From contig OW203762.1 of NCBI GenBank assembly GCA_934045905.1, forward strand, positions 186,001 through 250,000: a stretch of DNA of 64,000 nt, in the 5' to 3' direction. This DNA is from Leuctra nigra. Taxonomy: Eukaryota; Arthropoda; Insecta; Plecoptera; Leuctridae. The notes under the pieces were generated by a model. It saw only the letters and a list, made by a program, of their open reading frames with translations, was not told the origin of the DNA and did not search any database. Positions 48,255 through 60,943 of the stretch are shown piece by piece. Numbering within the stretch: the stretch's first letter is position 1; every line of letters starts with the position of its first letter. The position numbers and the translations under genes are program-made.

Positions 48255-48540
48255 TGGTCTGTCTGTCTGTCATAAACGCTTTTCGCGCGCACACTCTCAC
48301 ACTTGCGCACACTCTCACACTCACGCACAATTGATTTAAAATGGAGGCGTTACATTGCTAATCACGTCTAAAATTACGTATTCTGCTTTTTGTGAATAAA
48401 TAAATAGCCGAAACTCACCTCAGACGCACGCTTTATCCCTTTGTGTTTGTAACAAATCTACTCTAAAACAGAATAACTGTCAAGTTTAGACCATTTCACG
48501 AAAATCATCTCCAGCCAATCTAGCCAAATGTCAAACTTTA
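48255..48540 (+). repeat. Dispersed repeat of about 200-bp modules, copy 2
   Basis: TCTGTCTGTCTGTCATAAAC, GCGCACACTCTCACAC, AAAATGGAGGCG, TTATCCCTTTGTGTTTGT and AGAATAACTGTC repeat the order seen at 46505-46770. Confidence 0.55.
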
Positions 48541-48974
48541 TTTTTCATGTTTCTTCTCTATCTATGTATACACAAGGCCGTGAGAACCATCAAACCAAAG
48601 CTGATGGAGTGGTTATTTTATTTTGGAAAATAATTTTCATTCATTTCTTGTTAACGTATATAAAGTGTTGTGCACGACGGCAAGTGTCCATACTGTTTAA
48701 GCATAAATGTTTTCAACAATGTGGTACACACCTTCCGAATATGCCACACTATCAAATGAAAACAGATATCAGCGAGAGAGAAATTCATTTATTATAAAAC
48801 AAATGACAGCTGTCCAATACAAGGATGACCACTAGGATCCAGCATGCTTACAATAGTATAATTCTAATGGATACAAAATGTGACAAATATTAATTAAGTG
48901 AAGACTAAATATACAAACTAAGATGAATTATTATATAAATGATTATGCAATATACTAGACGAATCTTTTAGATT

Positions 48975-51900
48975 ATATTAGATTATTGTGGTTTAACGGC
49001 GCGTCAACGACGAGGTTATATTGCGCACATTAATTTTTGCATTTTTGCATTTAACTTTGTTGATATAAGTGGTGGACATGGGGAGGGGTCGACCTAACGG
49101 GCCCGATCCGGGGGATTCCAACACTGGTGAGGAGGCCAGGCCTGAATGGGGACGGACCGGGGGGTGTGAGGATTCGGGCCGGCGGAACCCGATTTCAGGG
49201 GGATCACCATCTCGAGGGGGAAGGCAGGCCCGAGGGGAGGGGAGGGGACCGCAAATTTAAAGGAGGACATGGTTAGGTCGACCCTGGCTGCTCTTTGTCT
49301 GGACCTCACCACTGACCTGTCCGGCATGGGTAACCCTTACACATGAGCATATGCTCGCCGGCGTAGCTGCAATGGATCATTGGCCAACGCAAACCCCACC
49401 ACCGCGCTAAGGTGGCAGCCATCGGTGGGGCGAATCTTTTAAAATTGATAAAACTATTTGATCTACGAGAACCAAAGAAAAAATGAAATGTGATTTAAGA
49501 AATTTTGTAAAAAAATCCGGAATTGAAGCTCTAGCTCCTAAAAGGAGACCGGTAACGCTCCAGTATTGTTCTTTAATTTTGTATCGTTGAGCAAGATCGG
49601 GGATGCAATCGACGTAATGATCTTGTTTTTCCTTGTTCACGTCTTCCGCTTGTGATCCCCCTTGCTCGAATCTAATGGTTGGGTCGAGAATAAGGACTTT
49701 TTCCGGTCTCTTCGAATGGCTATTATGTCTACTCTCTTCAAAGAGCCAGTAGTCGAAACACAAGAAATTTCTTCATGTACCTCCCACTTATTTGCTCGGA
49801 ACGAATCTGCTAACAGGCTCCTCACTGTGTTGTGTCTGTTAATTCTCAACAGTTCTCCCTTCAGACAACCTCCGAGAACATGAGGTAGGGTTTCATACTC
49901 ATTGCAGCCTGGTTGACGGCAACGGGTGTTCTCGAAAGATCTTCCTGGTACGGCACGAACGGCGGCGAGATTAACAGACATCTTGATGTTATTTGTCCAC
50001 TGAGAAGAAGACAGTCCCTCCTTAGATTGTAACCACTTATTGGCTCTTGTCGTTTCTCTGAATACTTCCACTCCACGTCCTTTATGTGGCAAATCAACCC
50101 ATTCTTGAAATGATTTTTCTCTCATAGCATTTCGTAGTTTTCGGCCAGTAGTTCGATTATCAACTTTAATGCAATTTGTGAGTTCAAGCGTTTCAATACA
50201 TTGAGTCATTTCTTGTTCAATATTTCTTACATTATGAAAGCGAGGATCATCGGCATTTAATAACTTTTTACAGATATTAAAATTCTGCAGATGCGCCTCC
50301 CATGTTGCTCTCATAATTACAAGGCACCTCAATTTACGCGGAGAGTAAATAAAGGAATTAGGAGTATCACCTGGAAGACCAATCATTTCTTTAACTCCAC
50401 TTCTGACAATCTTATCAATATCCTCCAAGAAGGATTTTGGTAATTGATTGGTCGGAGCACTCTGTAGAGGATAGATCAGTGTGGGCCATATAAATTGGTT
50501 CAGAATATTCAATTTCTGATCAGGTTTCAAGAGAGAAGACGATACTAGTAGATGGATGTCTTTTTCCAGGTTTTTAATTATCTTCCCTTATCTACTACTA
50601 TCTCATCATGGAAGTCAATTCCCAGGTACTTAATTCGTTCATCAGGAGCAGTTGCTGGGATAACAGTGCCTGTATTTGAAACAACAGGAAGGTGTGAAAG
50701 TTTACCATTCATTATTACAATTGCCTTACTTTTCAAGGAATTAATATCTAGACCAATAAGAGAAAACCCTCTTTCCGCCATGGACACTAATTCAGACACC
50801 GCAGACATATTCTTCCCAATTACAGCTAAGTCATCAGCAAATGCAACGGCCGAGATGTTGTCCATTTCCTTGACCAACGAGTATCCTAGGGAAGTTGATA
50901 CTGTTTGCTCAGTCAGCTCCTTTATTATATGGTTGCAAGGTTAAATAACGTGGGAGACAAGGGAGCTCCTTGTGGAACACCTTTCTTCACAGAAATAAAA
51001 TTCGATTTTGTTCTGTTTGCTTCGATCTTGATTACGTTATCCGTCACAAGTGAAATAATAATTTCCCGTAGCTTGTTTGGAATCGGTAGACTTTGCAGGC
51101 ACCGTTTAATGTGATCATGGCCAACACTGTCGAAAGCTTTGCTAACGTCAAGGAAAGTAACACAACAATCCTTATTGTGTAATTTGGCATCTTTCAGACA
51201 CCCATTAATAATTGAGGAATTGATGTACGTTCCTGGTGAAGAAACAAAGCCTCTCTGATGTGCAGAAAATTGAACTAATGCTCGAAGTCTCTTGTCGATT
51301 ACCTTTTCAATAACACGACGAATCACAGAGAAAATTGTAATGGGCCTCCAATTTGATAAGTTATTTTCATCGCCGCCTTTATGAATCAATATCGTTCTCC
51401 CTTCCCTTAACTTCATTGGTACATAGTTCAATTCAAACATAGCGGATGCAAGTAAACTGATTGTTTTCCCACAATTCAGCTCTCGAAGTACACGAAGAAG
51501 AATGCCATCAGGGCCTGGTGAAGTATGGATGTTGATCTTCATCATTGCTTCGTTTATCTCTTTAACAGTTAATGTCAAATTATAGTTTCTATCCTCGACT
51601 TCCGAGCTCTGATTTAAATCACACAAATAAGACGACTTCATGTTTTCATGGCCGAGGATGTCAGTGAAATGATCTTCAATCAGTGGCATGGGTATATTTG
51701 CAGTTCTATTTGTGTTCATTATTGTGCGGACAACTTTACGTCGTTGGTTATAATATTGAAATTGTTTTCTCTTTTGTTTATCACGTTTTGACTTACGTTG
51801 TGGATTGTTTGATGATTTGTACGTAATATTATTAAGGCCAATAGCTTTTGCTTTTCTTGCCTTATAAAACTTAATCGCAGGATGAACCGGCCCTGGAAGT

Positions 51901-52649
51901 GTATGCACTACTTCTGACAGAAAAACAATAAGTTCATCAACGAGAACATCAAGCTGTTCACTAGATTTGTCAGATGTTCGCAAGAATGTTTGAAATCTCA
52001 CCTCCCATTCAGTCATATCAATTTTCGGACCTTTCTTGGATATTCGAACTCCGAAAGTATCTCCTTCTTCCTTTGACGAGTTAATTAAGTCATCTACTTG
52101 CTCAGTCTCCATACGAGAGTCTTGACTGTGTGTTTGATATGTATCAGCGATCATACTTCTCGCAACATCAGGGTGAGCACAGCGAATATGATTACGAAGT
52201 CCTCGAGGTTTATAGAAGGCCTTACACTCTGGACATTGTGCAGTTCTATTAGTATTATCGATAGATTCTACCGGAATGGCTTGTATATCAAGAATTTCAC
52301 TGTTTAAATTTCTTTCATCTTCCGTGACTTCAAAATGCTCAGGATGACACCGATTTAAATGAGTTTTCAGCCTAACGTAATATTTTGAACAATAAGGGCA
52401 TTGATCTTTCGCTTTTCTTGATAATTCAGCATTACATTTATCAAAATGATCAAGGAATAAAACGTTACGAATATTAGGGAAAGACTCATGACAATTCGGG
52501 CATATAACAGTGTGCTCTGTTTGAGTGTTTTGACATCCTGGTTCTAGTATATTTTCGACTGAACTTGAATTCAAGCCATTGTGTGACTCTGCCTGAGACT
52601 CGCTTCCTGGATCTTGAGTTGAATGCGACCGTGTGCGGTGACTTGACAT
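48975..52649 (-). mobile_element. R2-type non-LTR retrotransposon (LINE)
   Basis: The coding part (52649-49407) is followed on the minus strand by a GC-rich 3' UTR with CGCCGGCGAGCATATGCTC and then TGACGCGCCGTTAAACCAC, a tail type usual for insect LINEs, ending near 48975. It is not in rDNA, so it is a dispersed member. I see no target duplication; the 5' end beyond 52649 is not defined. Confidence 0.82.
49407..52649 (-). pseudogene. R2-type LINE polyprotein (zinc fingers, reverse transcriptase, restriction-like endonuclease), three frameshifts
   Basis: N-terminal zinc-finger motifs CPNCHESF, CPYCSKYYVRLKTHLNRCH and CPECKAFYKPRG (DNA binding). Reverse transcriptase blocks: GGDENNLSNWRPITIFS, CCVTFLDVSKAFDSVGH (first catalytic Asp) and KKGVPQGAPLSPTLFNL; then, after a frameshift near 50930, AVAFADDLAVIG (the catalytic FADD box). 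A second shift lies near 50570. The C-terminal knuckle CRQPGCNEYETLPHVLGGC (CX4CX7HX4C) and RVDIIAI precede a third shift near 49730, after which VLILDPTIRFE carries on the PD-D/E-K endonuclease. The order zinc fingers, RT, CCHC and C-terminal endonuclease defines the R2 group. Function would be target-primed reverse transcription; this copy is dead but young, as all domains are readable. Confidence 0.9.
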
Positions 52650-53699
52650 GGTGCATATTCACTGACCTTGCATGAGCTTCAGCTTTTTGTATGAGTTTTG
52701 TCGGCATTTCGAGAGTCCGTGCCCTTACTGACATCATGTTTAATCCGCCTTTCCCTTTCGAAAGAATAAATTCACTGAAAAACTCTAGCTCCTTACGTCA
52801 AAGGAAAAATGAAGAAATGCGACTAAAGTCCCTGCAATTACCAGTCCAAAACGTTATCTAAATCCTTATGAGTCATATAGGAATAAAATTTGTAAGGAGT
52901 TGTATAGTTATGATTCCATTAATTTCACGTTCTAAAAATAGGTATTGTAATGATTTGGTTGCTGTTTCTCTTGGAAATTATTGTTCCTCGGCTTGCAGTT
53001 ACAACGGCTTACATTTGCTTTGATTTTAATTAATTGTTGTTGTAAGTGGTTGGTATTTAATTTTGTGTTACTTCGTCTATTCTGTGATTCTCCGTTTGAT
53101 TATTTGTGCATCCTTGATATTTTGCGTTATTTCGTCGGACTAAATTTGTATTTCTTTGGTTGTGTGATAGCTTCAAGTATACGATTTCGAAATGAGGAAG
53201 CAGGACTATTAGCCCTTCTTTTACCCGAGTAATTAACATTGAGACCCCCTTCAATATTCAAATCAACTACTCGAAACATATTAATAGTTAATATTTCAAC
53301 TTTCATTGTTTGTAACACAAGAGTAGGAAGGGGGTCGGGTGGGACCCTTTAGCAGCAACGTCCACGTCGTGCGTCCTGGTTATTGGAAACTCTAAATTTG
53401 TTTCTTCACGATACATATTATTTAGTTTCTTGCGAATAGCTGCATTATTATATTGTTATTTGGCATGTCTTTATCATCGTGTAGTGTGGTAGGCACATGC
53501 TCAATGCTGAATCTTCAACCATCTTGCTCTCCTGTGCCCTCTGAACATGTGACGGGGATCGGGTGTAGTTACTATGAAGTTCAGATACCCAATGAAGTAT
53601 CTGGCTTCAATTTCTTGCCGAACGCCTTCCAACCTTGCTAAAAATTGTATATTCTCAAAAATTGAATTTAGACGGTATACGATTAAGATTAACATTCAT
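52650..53699. other. AT-rich stretch without a recognised gene
   Basis: May include part of the LINE 5' UTR near 52650-52760. Other frames (for example 53453-53641) show no family resemblance. Confidence 0.4.
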
Positions 53700-53782
53700 C
53701 AGCCGATTGACATAATTACGGTTCGAGGTGTTGCGCGTATCCGTGCTCGCTCATCAACGCGTTACACAGAGCGTTTTCCTAG
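53700..53782 (+). mobile_element. Helentron 3' terminal fragment
   Basis: CATAATTACGGTTCGAGGTG, GTGCTCGCTCATCAACGCG, hairpin and GCGTTTTCCTAG before T. Only the last about 80 bp of the element is present. Confidence 0.75.
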
Positions 53783-54779
53783 TTACCTTCTTGACAGTTT
53801 AAATTACTCACTAGCAACAGATGCCCCTTTCGAGCCTTTACGTGAATTAATAAAGAATTGTGTCCTTGTCCAGGGATGGCATGTGCGGTGTGGCTCATCT
53901 TGTTCAAAGTGCATTCGTTTGTTATATCGACAGTGTAATTGTTTCTATAGCATTTTTCTATACGCACACGCAGTCATGAAACGTATGTTTGAAAACTGTC
54001 AACCTCGGTCAACCTGGAATGGGTACGATTGCTTATAATTTTCGATTTTAATAATATAATATAAAAAATATATAGAATGCAATAATTGCATTCTATTCCA
54101 TGCATTTAGATAATATTAGTGTAGCTATGGCTAGTTATTTAGTCTAAGCTATGGCCTGTCGATTGAAAATTTGCCCCGATATAAATACACATTTATTTGC
54201 GAATGTCACCTCCAGAATGTTTTGTACTGTGATCATACAATCATGAAAATGCCTTATTATAATTTTGAAGATAATGCAATGTGTCCAAATCTAAACTCAT
54301 TGCTCGAGATACCTCCAAACGTTTTAATTACAACCTGCATTGAAGTATCTGTGGCGAAGATGAGTGACTTTTGTAAACTGTTGCCAGCCGGCTTCATATT
54401 CCTACCAACATGGGGATCAGGAATGCAACTGATGTAAGTCACTGAACACAAAAGAGGCGACTCATTTTCACATGCCAAGATCGAATCTGCATTAATACAT
54501 CATACAACAGCCCCATTTGCTAGTAGAGATCAGACGCAATAGTCATACAGAAGCTTACATTTAAATAGATTTATCAACAGAAAACATGCGACATCATAGG
54601 CAATATTACCAGGCGTTTTACACGGCGAAAAATCAATGCATCTAATAAAGACAGAGAAAATTAAAAATTTTAGAAAGAAGACTGTTTAATTTTTATAATT
54701 AGATACACTAATAGATACACTTCTATTTGCATCTTCCTTTATATTACGATTGTACAACGTAATCGAAAAGCTAAAATCG
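53783..54779. other. Gene-free stretch
   Basis: Open frames of up to 90 codons near 53790-54038 and 54171-54437 have no motif I recognise and no clear splice context. Confidence 0.4.
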
Positions 54780-56124
54780 CCATAAAAAACACTCCTTGTA
54801 AAAATACCAGCCAAGTCTCTTCAACTAGAAAAAAATTGGAGAAATCAAAAAATCAGCACTGAAAAGTAGTGATATAAAAAAATGGGCCAAGCCAAAAATT
54901 AATTTTAAAAACCAAAATATACTTGGCGCATCGTGCATATAGATAGTTTAGAAGTAGAGGCCAGATGTGTTATATACATAAAATCTTCCTACCCTCTAAT
55001 GCCGTAAAAAACGATGCGCCAAGTATATGTTGGTTTTTAAAATTAATTTTTGACTTGGCCCATTTTTTTTATATCACTACTTTCAGTGCTGAATTTTTTG
55101 ATTTCTTCAATTTTGTATAGTTGAAGAGACTTGGCTGGTATTTTTACAAGGAGTGTTTTTTATGGGGATATCACTAATTTTTTTAGTTTATTAAGGTACA
55201 CAACCGGTAAGACATATCAAAGCAACAATGAGAATGAATAATTCCTTAAAAAAACGCCCTTTACGAATTGGTTACTAAGAAAACATTTTTTTAGTTCTAA
55301 ATATAAGCTTAAAGTGATATTCCATGAAGAATTGCGAAAGCATCGTTCCAATCGGTCAAGGCGTTTTCGAGATATGTCATCACTTCCTGTTTTCAAAATG
55401 GCTGCTGAACTTACGGCCACCTAGAATTTATTTCTATAAATGTTATGTATCATTATAAGCCTTCTGAATAGATATTTATAGGTTTTTATACAAAGAACTG
55501 AATTTATGCAGATTTCGCATAACTTTGAAGTCATTTTTGGTTTCAGTCATTAGAAACCTTTTATTTCACTAATGATATTTCATATATATGACCGTCTGAA
55601 TCGATTGGTGCTAGTTTCATTCCGATTGGTCTAGCCATTTTCGAGATATGACGTCACTTCCGGTTTTAAAATGGCGGCTTCCGGTTGATTTTATAAAAAG
55701 GCACCTCAGACGCCAAAAGTGCACATGTGGTAAAAATTTCAGATCGATCGGCTTAGCAGTTTAGGCTGTGGCGGTGATAGCGGTGTTTCCTGATATCATC
55801 AGATGAAGATAGGTTTTAAAAGGGGTGTAAATTCACTGTTTTCACGGCCCTCTAGCTCGCAAAAGGCATAACCTGTTGTTCCTAAATTTGGTATGTGGGG
55901 TAAGGGTGGGCCATAGCTCGAAATTAAGATATTTCGCAACAATGTGAGATTTTTCAATTTTGAGATCCAGTAGGCCGAAAATGCCACGTTGTTGCTTACA
56001 GTAAGAGTGTTTGGTCTGCTTCTCAGTTTATTAGGCATTTACGGTATGTTGAGTGACTGTGAGTGTACAGTACGACTTGGCTGGGTGGAGCCATAGAATA
56101 ATGGTGGAGCGACCGCTCCACTAG
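54780..56124 (+). mobile_element. TTCCGG-module element, copy III
   Basis: 5' palindrome 54780-55163 with CACTCCTTGTAAAAAT and its mirror, modules with TCACTTCCTG and CACTTCCGGTTTTAAAATGG, then the 3' domain and hairpin to CTAG at 56124. A small duplication (GGTGGAGCCATAGAATAATG) interrupts just before the terminal hairpin. Confidence 0.78.
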
Positions 56125-56240
56125 ATACATTCTGCCCATGGGTTATTTACAAGATTTACAAGATACAAGATAGATGGAAGGTATCTTAAATATGCCAGTG
56201 CAAGGTTTTAGAATAAATTGAATAGACCGAGACTATTGGA
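55990..56240. repeat. Segment duplicated at 63765-64000
   Basis: The 3' end of copy III and about 115 bp beyond it (ATACATTCTGCCCATGGGTT and on) recur with few changes at the right window edge. Confidence 0.85.
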
Positions 56241-56567
56241 ATCAGCTGGAAATAACTGTTTGAAAGCAAATTTAAAATAAAGTATTATCAAATTATATGC
56301 TTATCAAAATCACATTTTGAGCCCTATTCCCGAGATATGCGACAAGTGACAAGTGGGAAGTGATAAAATGTTCTCACATTTAGTTCTCATCTCAGTTTCC
56401 GACAGTTTGGTATTCCCGAGACCCGTGAGGCGAGCCACCTGTCTACCTGGGCACCCCTTGACGCAAGTAGCCAATCCAAGAGCTTGTTTCATTCAAACTA
56501 CACATTGGCGCTTACATTCAAATCATGCGTATCTCATTCAAATGACTGTGTTCAAGGTATATTCTAT

Positions 56568-58916
56568 CCCAGAAAAAACACTCCGTGTAAAAATACGCCA
56601 AGTCTCTTTAACTATAAAAAAATAGAAGAAATCTAAAAATTCAGCACTGAAAAGGAGTGATATCAAAAAAGGAGCCAAGTCAACGAATTTTCCAAATTTT
56701 AATCGTACCATTGAAATAAAAATATCAACCCCCGAGAAATACTTAAAAAAAGGACTTGGCGCATCGTTTTTTTAAAGACACTTTTCTATCCTAAAAGTAT
56801 AGGAAGAACTCTACAAGTATATTTTCCTGAGTATATCACATTCATTATCGACGAATCATACTACGTTTTAATATAACTAGTACTCTTACCTACTGGCAGT
56901 TTTGGTATTTTGTCAATATTCAGAGGAAATAAACGGATAAACGAATAACGAATAAACGGAAGCGGCCTAGTCTATTCGTTATTGCCACTATTTCTAGGGT
57001 CATATTAATCAATCATACTTCTCAATATCGTGACTGAGGGAAATAGCGAAAGCGCTCATTACAAGAAGGCCGTCAATGAGATTTGTATAAGTGACTAGTG
57101 CACTGAGCCATGCTGCTCAAATAATTACTGACTAGATTTTTATCTAAAGTAATACGTTATGTAATTTATGAATTTTTTTGGTATAAAATGTAAATTAATA
57201 GCAATTAATTACACGGCGAGAAGGTTCCAAGTATAATGCTGTAGTAGGTATGTTGATGTACCCACAAAACTATAGGTACCTACCAATCACAAACACAACT
57301 GTTCTGTATTTATTGCTTGTAAGACAATGCTATGTTTCTTTGCGTACTTATATTTAAATTTAAAATATTTTACAGAATGTTCAATATTTAATTTGAAAGT
57401 TTTGTCCCAATTTTTCTAGGCATTTCTGAACTACGTAGTATGTGAGTGGCATAAGCTTAAGAATAGAAAAATGTCTTTAAAAAAACGATGCGCCAAGTCC
57501 TTTTTTTAAGTATTTATCGGGGGTTGATATTTTTATTTCAATGGTACGATTAAAATTTGGAAAATTCGTTGACTTGGCTCCTTTTTTGATATCACTCCTT
57601 TTCAGTGCTGAATTTTTAGATTTCTTCTATTTTTTTTTTATAGTTAAAGAGACTTGGCTGGTATTTTTACACGGAGTGTTTTTTCTGGGATATCACTTCT
57701 TTTGTTAGTTTATTCATACAGCTTGTAGCACATGTCCGAGCAGGGACTAATTTCTTTAAAAAAATACGCCTCAACCGATTTGGTTACTATGAAAAGTTGC
57801 GTTTGGTATAAGATGAAAATGATTATCCAAGAAGAATAGCTTAAGTTTCGTTATAATCGATCCAGCCGTTTTCGATACATGACGTCACTTCCGGTTTTGA
57901 AATAGCGGCCGAATTCCGGTAAAGGTAATAAGAAAACAATCTAGTTTTATCTAGTTGATACCTTCATGAACGACCATCTGAATTCCTAATCCCTATATTT
58001 CCGTAAAATCGGTCATGCCGTTTGTAATATATGACGTCACTTCCGGTTTCATTTAGTGGTTCCTGCCGCCATTTCCGGTACCATTAATTTATTTATTCAT
58101 TTTTCACAATTGATTTTTCAAATATATAGCAGAATGAATACGCAGGAGCTAGTTCAGTTGCAATCGGTACAGGCGTTTTAGATATATGACGTCACTTCCG
58201 GTTTCAGGAATGGCGGCCGAGAACACTGCTACCTTGAATATATAAATTGTATTGTCTATGTTACAATGTAAGTTAATTATGTACGTATTTTAAGTATAAT
58301 TTGTTGAAATAAGTTAAATATTGCGTATTTATGACGTCACTTCCGGTTTAGAAAATAAGAAATTTTTATTTTTTTTATTGATACTTCATAAAGATGACCA
58401 TCTAAATCGAATGGCGCTAATTTCGTTCTAATCGGTCCAGACGTTTTTGAGTTATGACGTCACTTCCGGTTTAAAAATGGCGGCACAAAAAATCACAAGA
58501 GGCAAGGTATCATCAGACGCCAAAAGTGCATATGTGGTAAAAGTTTCAGGTCGATCGGTTTAGCCGTTTAGGCTGTGGCGCTGTCAACAGGGTTTCCTGA
58601 TATCATCATCATCATCATCTTCAGAATCAGAAAGTGGTGTAATTTCACTGTTTTCTCGGTCCTCTAGCGCGCAAATGGCATAACCTATTGTTCCCAAATT
58701 TGGTATATGTAGTGGGGTGGGCCATAGCTCGAAATTAAGACATTTCACAACAATGTGAGATTTTCCAATTTTAAGATCCAGTAGGCCGAAAATTCCATGT
58801 TGTTGCTTACAGTAAAAGTGTTTGGTCTGCTTCTCAGTTTATTAGGCATTTACGGTATGTTGAGTGACTGTGAGTGTATAGTACGACTTGGCTGGGTGGA
58901 GCGACCGCTCCACTAG
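56568..58916 (+). mobile_element. TTCCGG-module element, copy IV, with an enlarged 5' loop
   Basis: The outer palindrome arms (AAACACTCCGTGTAAAAATA at 56577; mirror ending about 57685) enclose inner arms ACTTGGCGCATCGTTTTTTT and AAAAAAACGATGCGCCAAGT, and a unique loop of about 0.7 kb (56780-57475). Modules with GACGTCACTTCCGGTTT occur near 57880, 58030, 58190, 58330 and 58455; then an (ATC)n tract (58598-58621) and the 3' hairpin to CTAG at 58916. Confidence 0.78.
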
Positions 58917-58918
58917 AT

Positions 58919-59195
58919 CCCCATAAAAAAACACTCCGTGTAAAAATACCAGCCAAGTCTCTTCAACTATAAAAAAAATAGAATAAATCTAAAAATTCAG
59001 CACTGAAAAGTAGTGATATCAAAAAATGAGCCAAGTCAAAACTTAATTTTAAAAACCAAAATATACTTGGCGCATCGTGTATATAAATAGTATAGAAGCA
59101 TATGCCAAAAATCAAATGTACCTACCTAATTATATATAATATACCTATAATGCCCTTAAAAACGATGCGCCAAGTATATTTGGTTTTTAATTTTC
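58919..59195 (+). mobile_element. TTCCGG-module element, copy V, 5' fragment
   Basis: Begins CCCCATAAAAAAACACTCC only two bases after the CTAG of copy IV and carries the left arm and part of the right arm of the palindrome (CGATGCGCCAAGTATATTTG), then stops. Confidence 0.72.
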
Positions 59196-59604
59196 ACAAG
59201 AGACCCATTACGTACCTACTATCTTGTTCTCTTATCCATTGATTTCTAGCTGATTGTATTCTTGGGTTTCAAGGGAAAATTGATTTACAGTTAGTTCATT
59301 AGTCTTTACTGATAGATAATCTGGTATAAATGTTTAGAGTTTAGATTTTGTTCTGATGTGACTAGACTACTACCTACTACATCTTCTATGAAGCAGTAAG
59401 GTATTTTTTCCATTGATATTGAAATCTCGCTTATCGAAATTTTCACAGAGCGTTTTCCGAGGATCAGAACTACTGCACATTATTATTAAATGTAATTTTA
59501 TCAGGATTTTATAACACTTTTGATTCTATGAAATATGGCTTTTCCTTATGACCTCGGATAGGTTGATATGAATAAATACCAACTGCAAGATTAAAAGATT
59601 TTCC

Positions 59605-59668
59605 CCTTCTGGGATTCGAACCCAGCTCCTCTGAATGTCCAGTTAATTGCTCTACCAACTGTTCTCAA
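59605..59668 (-). repeat. tRNA-like sequence, probably the head of a SINE
   Basis: On the minus strand: A-box-like AGTTGGTAGAGCAATTAACT and B-box GGTTCGAATCCC within a good T-arm (CTGGG, CCCAG). The 5' and 3' acceptor strands do not pair, so it is not a functional tRNA. A pol III-derived SINE head or tRNA relic fits best. Confidence 0.55.
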
Positions 59669-59764
59669 GTGTTTTTTTCTCTATTTTTTTCTCGAAACCC
59701 ATTTGGAGTCGAATCAAGAAATTTTAGATATTTTATCACTGCTATCGACGCAATTCGTGTCGGC

Positions 59765-59862
59765 TCTTTCCAAGGTCTGTAGAGCAGAAACGCTAACGCG
59801 TATCAATTCGTATGCAATACGAAGGCTCGCTCATCAACGCGTTACAGAGAGTGTTTTCCTAG
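59765..59862 (+). mobile_element. Helentron 3' terminal fragment
   Basis: GTAGAGCAGAAACG, ACGAAGGCTCGCTCATCAAC, GAGAGTGTTTTCCTAG before T. It matches the 3' region of the subtype at 33837 and 60295. Confidence 0.7.
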
Positions 59863-60294
59863 TACCTAGTTATGTAGGTACCAGATTAAAATTTCAATTC
59901 ATTTCATCAACCCATGTTGCCTCTAATCGTTCCCAAGTGTGTTGGTTGAACAAGCAGCAAGTTCGACTGCACTTGAAAGAATTATCTTTGAAAATCTAAG
60001 TTTGTTAATTTATCTTATACAGACCTCTTTAGTACAGTGGAGTAGTGGACTTTTTTTAACACTTTTTGCAAATTTGATTGTATTTTTGTTTATTTTTAGT
60101 CACATAACAGGCTGTTATTCTGATCCAAGTTGACTTCTTATGTATAAATAAATTTTGTTCCGATTCTGCATCAATTTCTCACTGCTAATTCCTCATTGGC
60201 TGAAAAAAATGTGGTCTGTGGCTGTAGTCACATCATGATGTTGATCAAATTGAAATCTTTAAATCTTTCATTTATTGAGATTATACCTTGTAGA

Positions 60295-60700
60295 CTATAG
60301 GAAAACGCTCTGTGTAACGCGTTGATAAGCGATAGCATCCGTATTACATGCGATTTGATATTCGTTTGCAAGTTTCTGCTCTACCTTGGAAGAACCGAAT
60401 TGAAATGATTCAAAGAAGCAGTGATAAAATATCTGAAATTTCCTCCAAGAAATTGTAGAACATTGTGTCCATAAAATGTCTATAACAAGTCAAGACCAGA
60501 TTAGTCTGAAAATTGGCAAAAATAATGTTGGTCCCGATTACCATGCAAAATTGGAAGCTAATCGGGCAAATTGTTCTAGTTTTATTTTTTTAATCACGTG
60601 ATCCTGTTCAAAAACTGTGTAAATGAGACCGCTCGTACGACATTAGACGTGCAACATTTAAGATCGATTGCTTGAAACGGTTTGATCTAGGCACTGCTGG
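60295..60700 (-). mobile_element. Helentron-type fragment with altered terminus
   Basis: Starts CTATAGGAAAACGCTCTGTG, so the usual CTAG end reads CTATAG in this copy. The body (GTTGGTCCCGATTACCATGC, GATCGATTGCTTGAAACGG region) is degraded; no 5' end. Confidence 0.65.
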
Positions 60701-60872
60701 CCTATGCACATACAGACCCATACAGGCATGGCAGAAAAAAGGAAGTGTTATAGAGTTAATGATTTTCAGAAAAAAAATATGTAAAAAAATGTATACTCAT
60801 GGTTGTTGAAATCCATTAGGTTGTGTAGCTTACTGCTAAATTCTAAGAAAGCTAATTTTTTCCTTTTTTCAG

Positions 60873-60943
60873 CCTATCCTGTGGGAAACGCAATGACTCT
60901 GGATTATCTCTCGGATCTTACTACCGGATCATTAGCGAATTGA
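60873..60943 (+). CDS. Possible short terminal exon, unrecognised
   Basis: A strong acceptor (TTTTTTCCTTTTTTCAG) precedes an open stretch reading YPVGNAMTLDYLSDLTTGSL-AN and stop TGA. Composition differs from the AT-rich context. Nothing else of a plus-strand gene is visible, so this is a weak call. Confidence 0.18.

Noticed and set aside
49069..49260. Gly/Arg-rich frame on the plus strand
   Set aside because: It lies antisense to the GC-rich 3' UTR of the R2-type LINE.
53574..54038. 154-codon frame as a host gene
   Set aside because: Its middle reads through a Helentron 3' end, and the rest shows no family motif.
59605..59668. Functional tRNA gene
   Set aside because: The T-arm is good but the acceptor strands do not pair, so a SINE head or relic is the better call.
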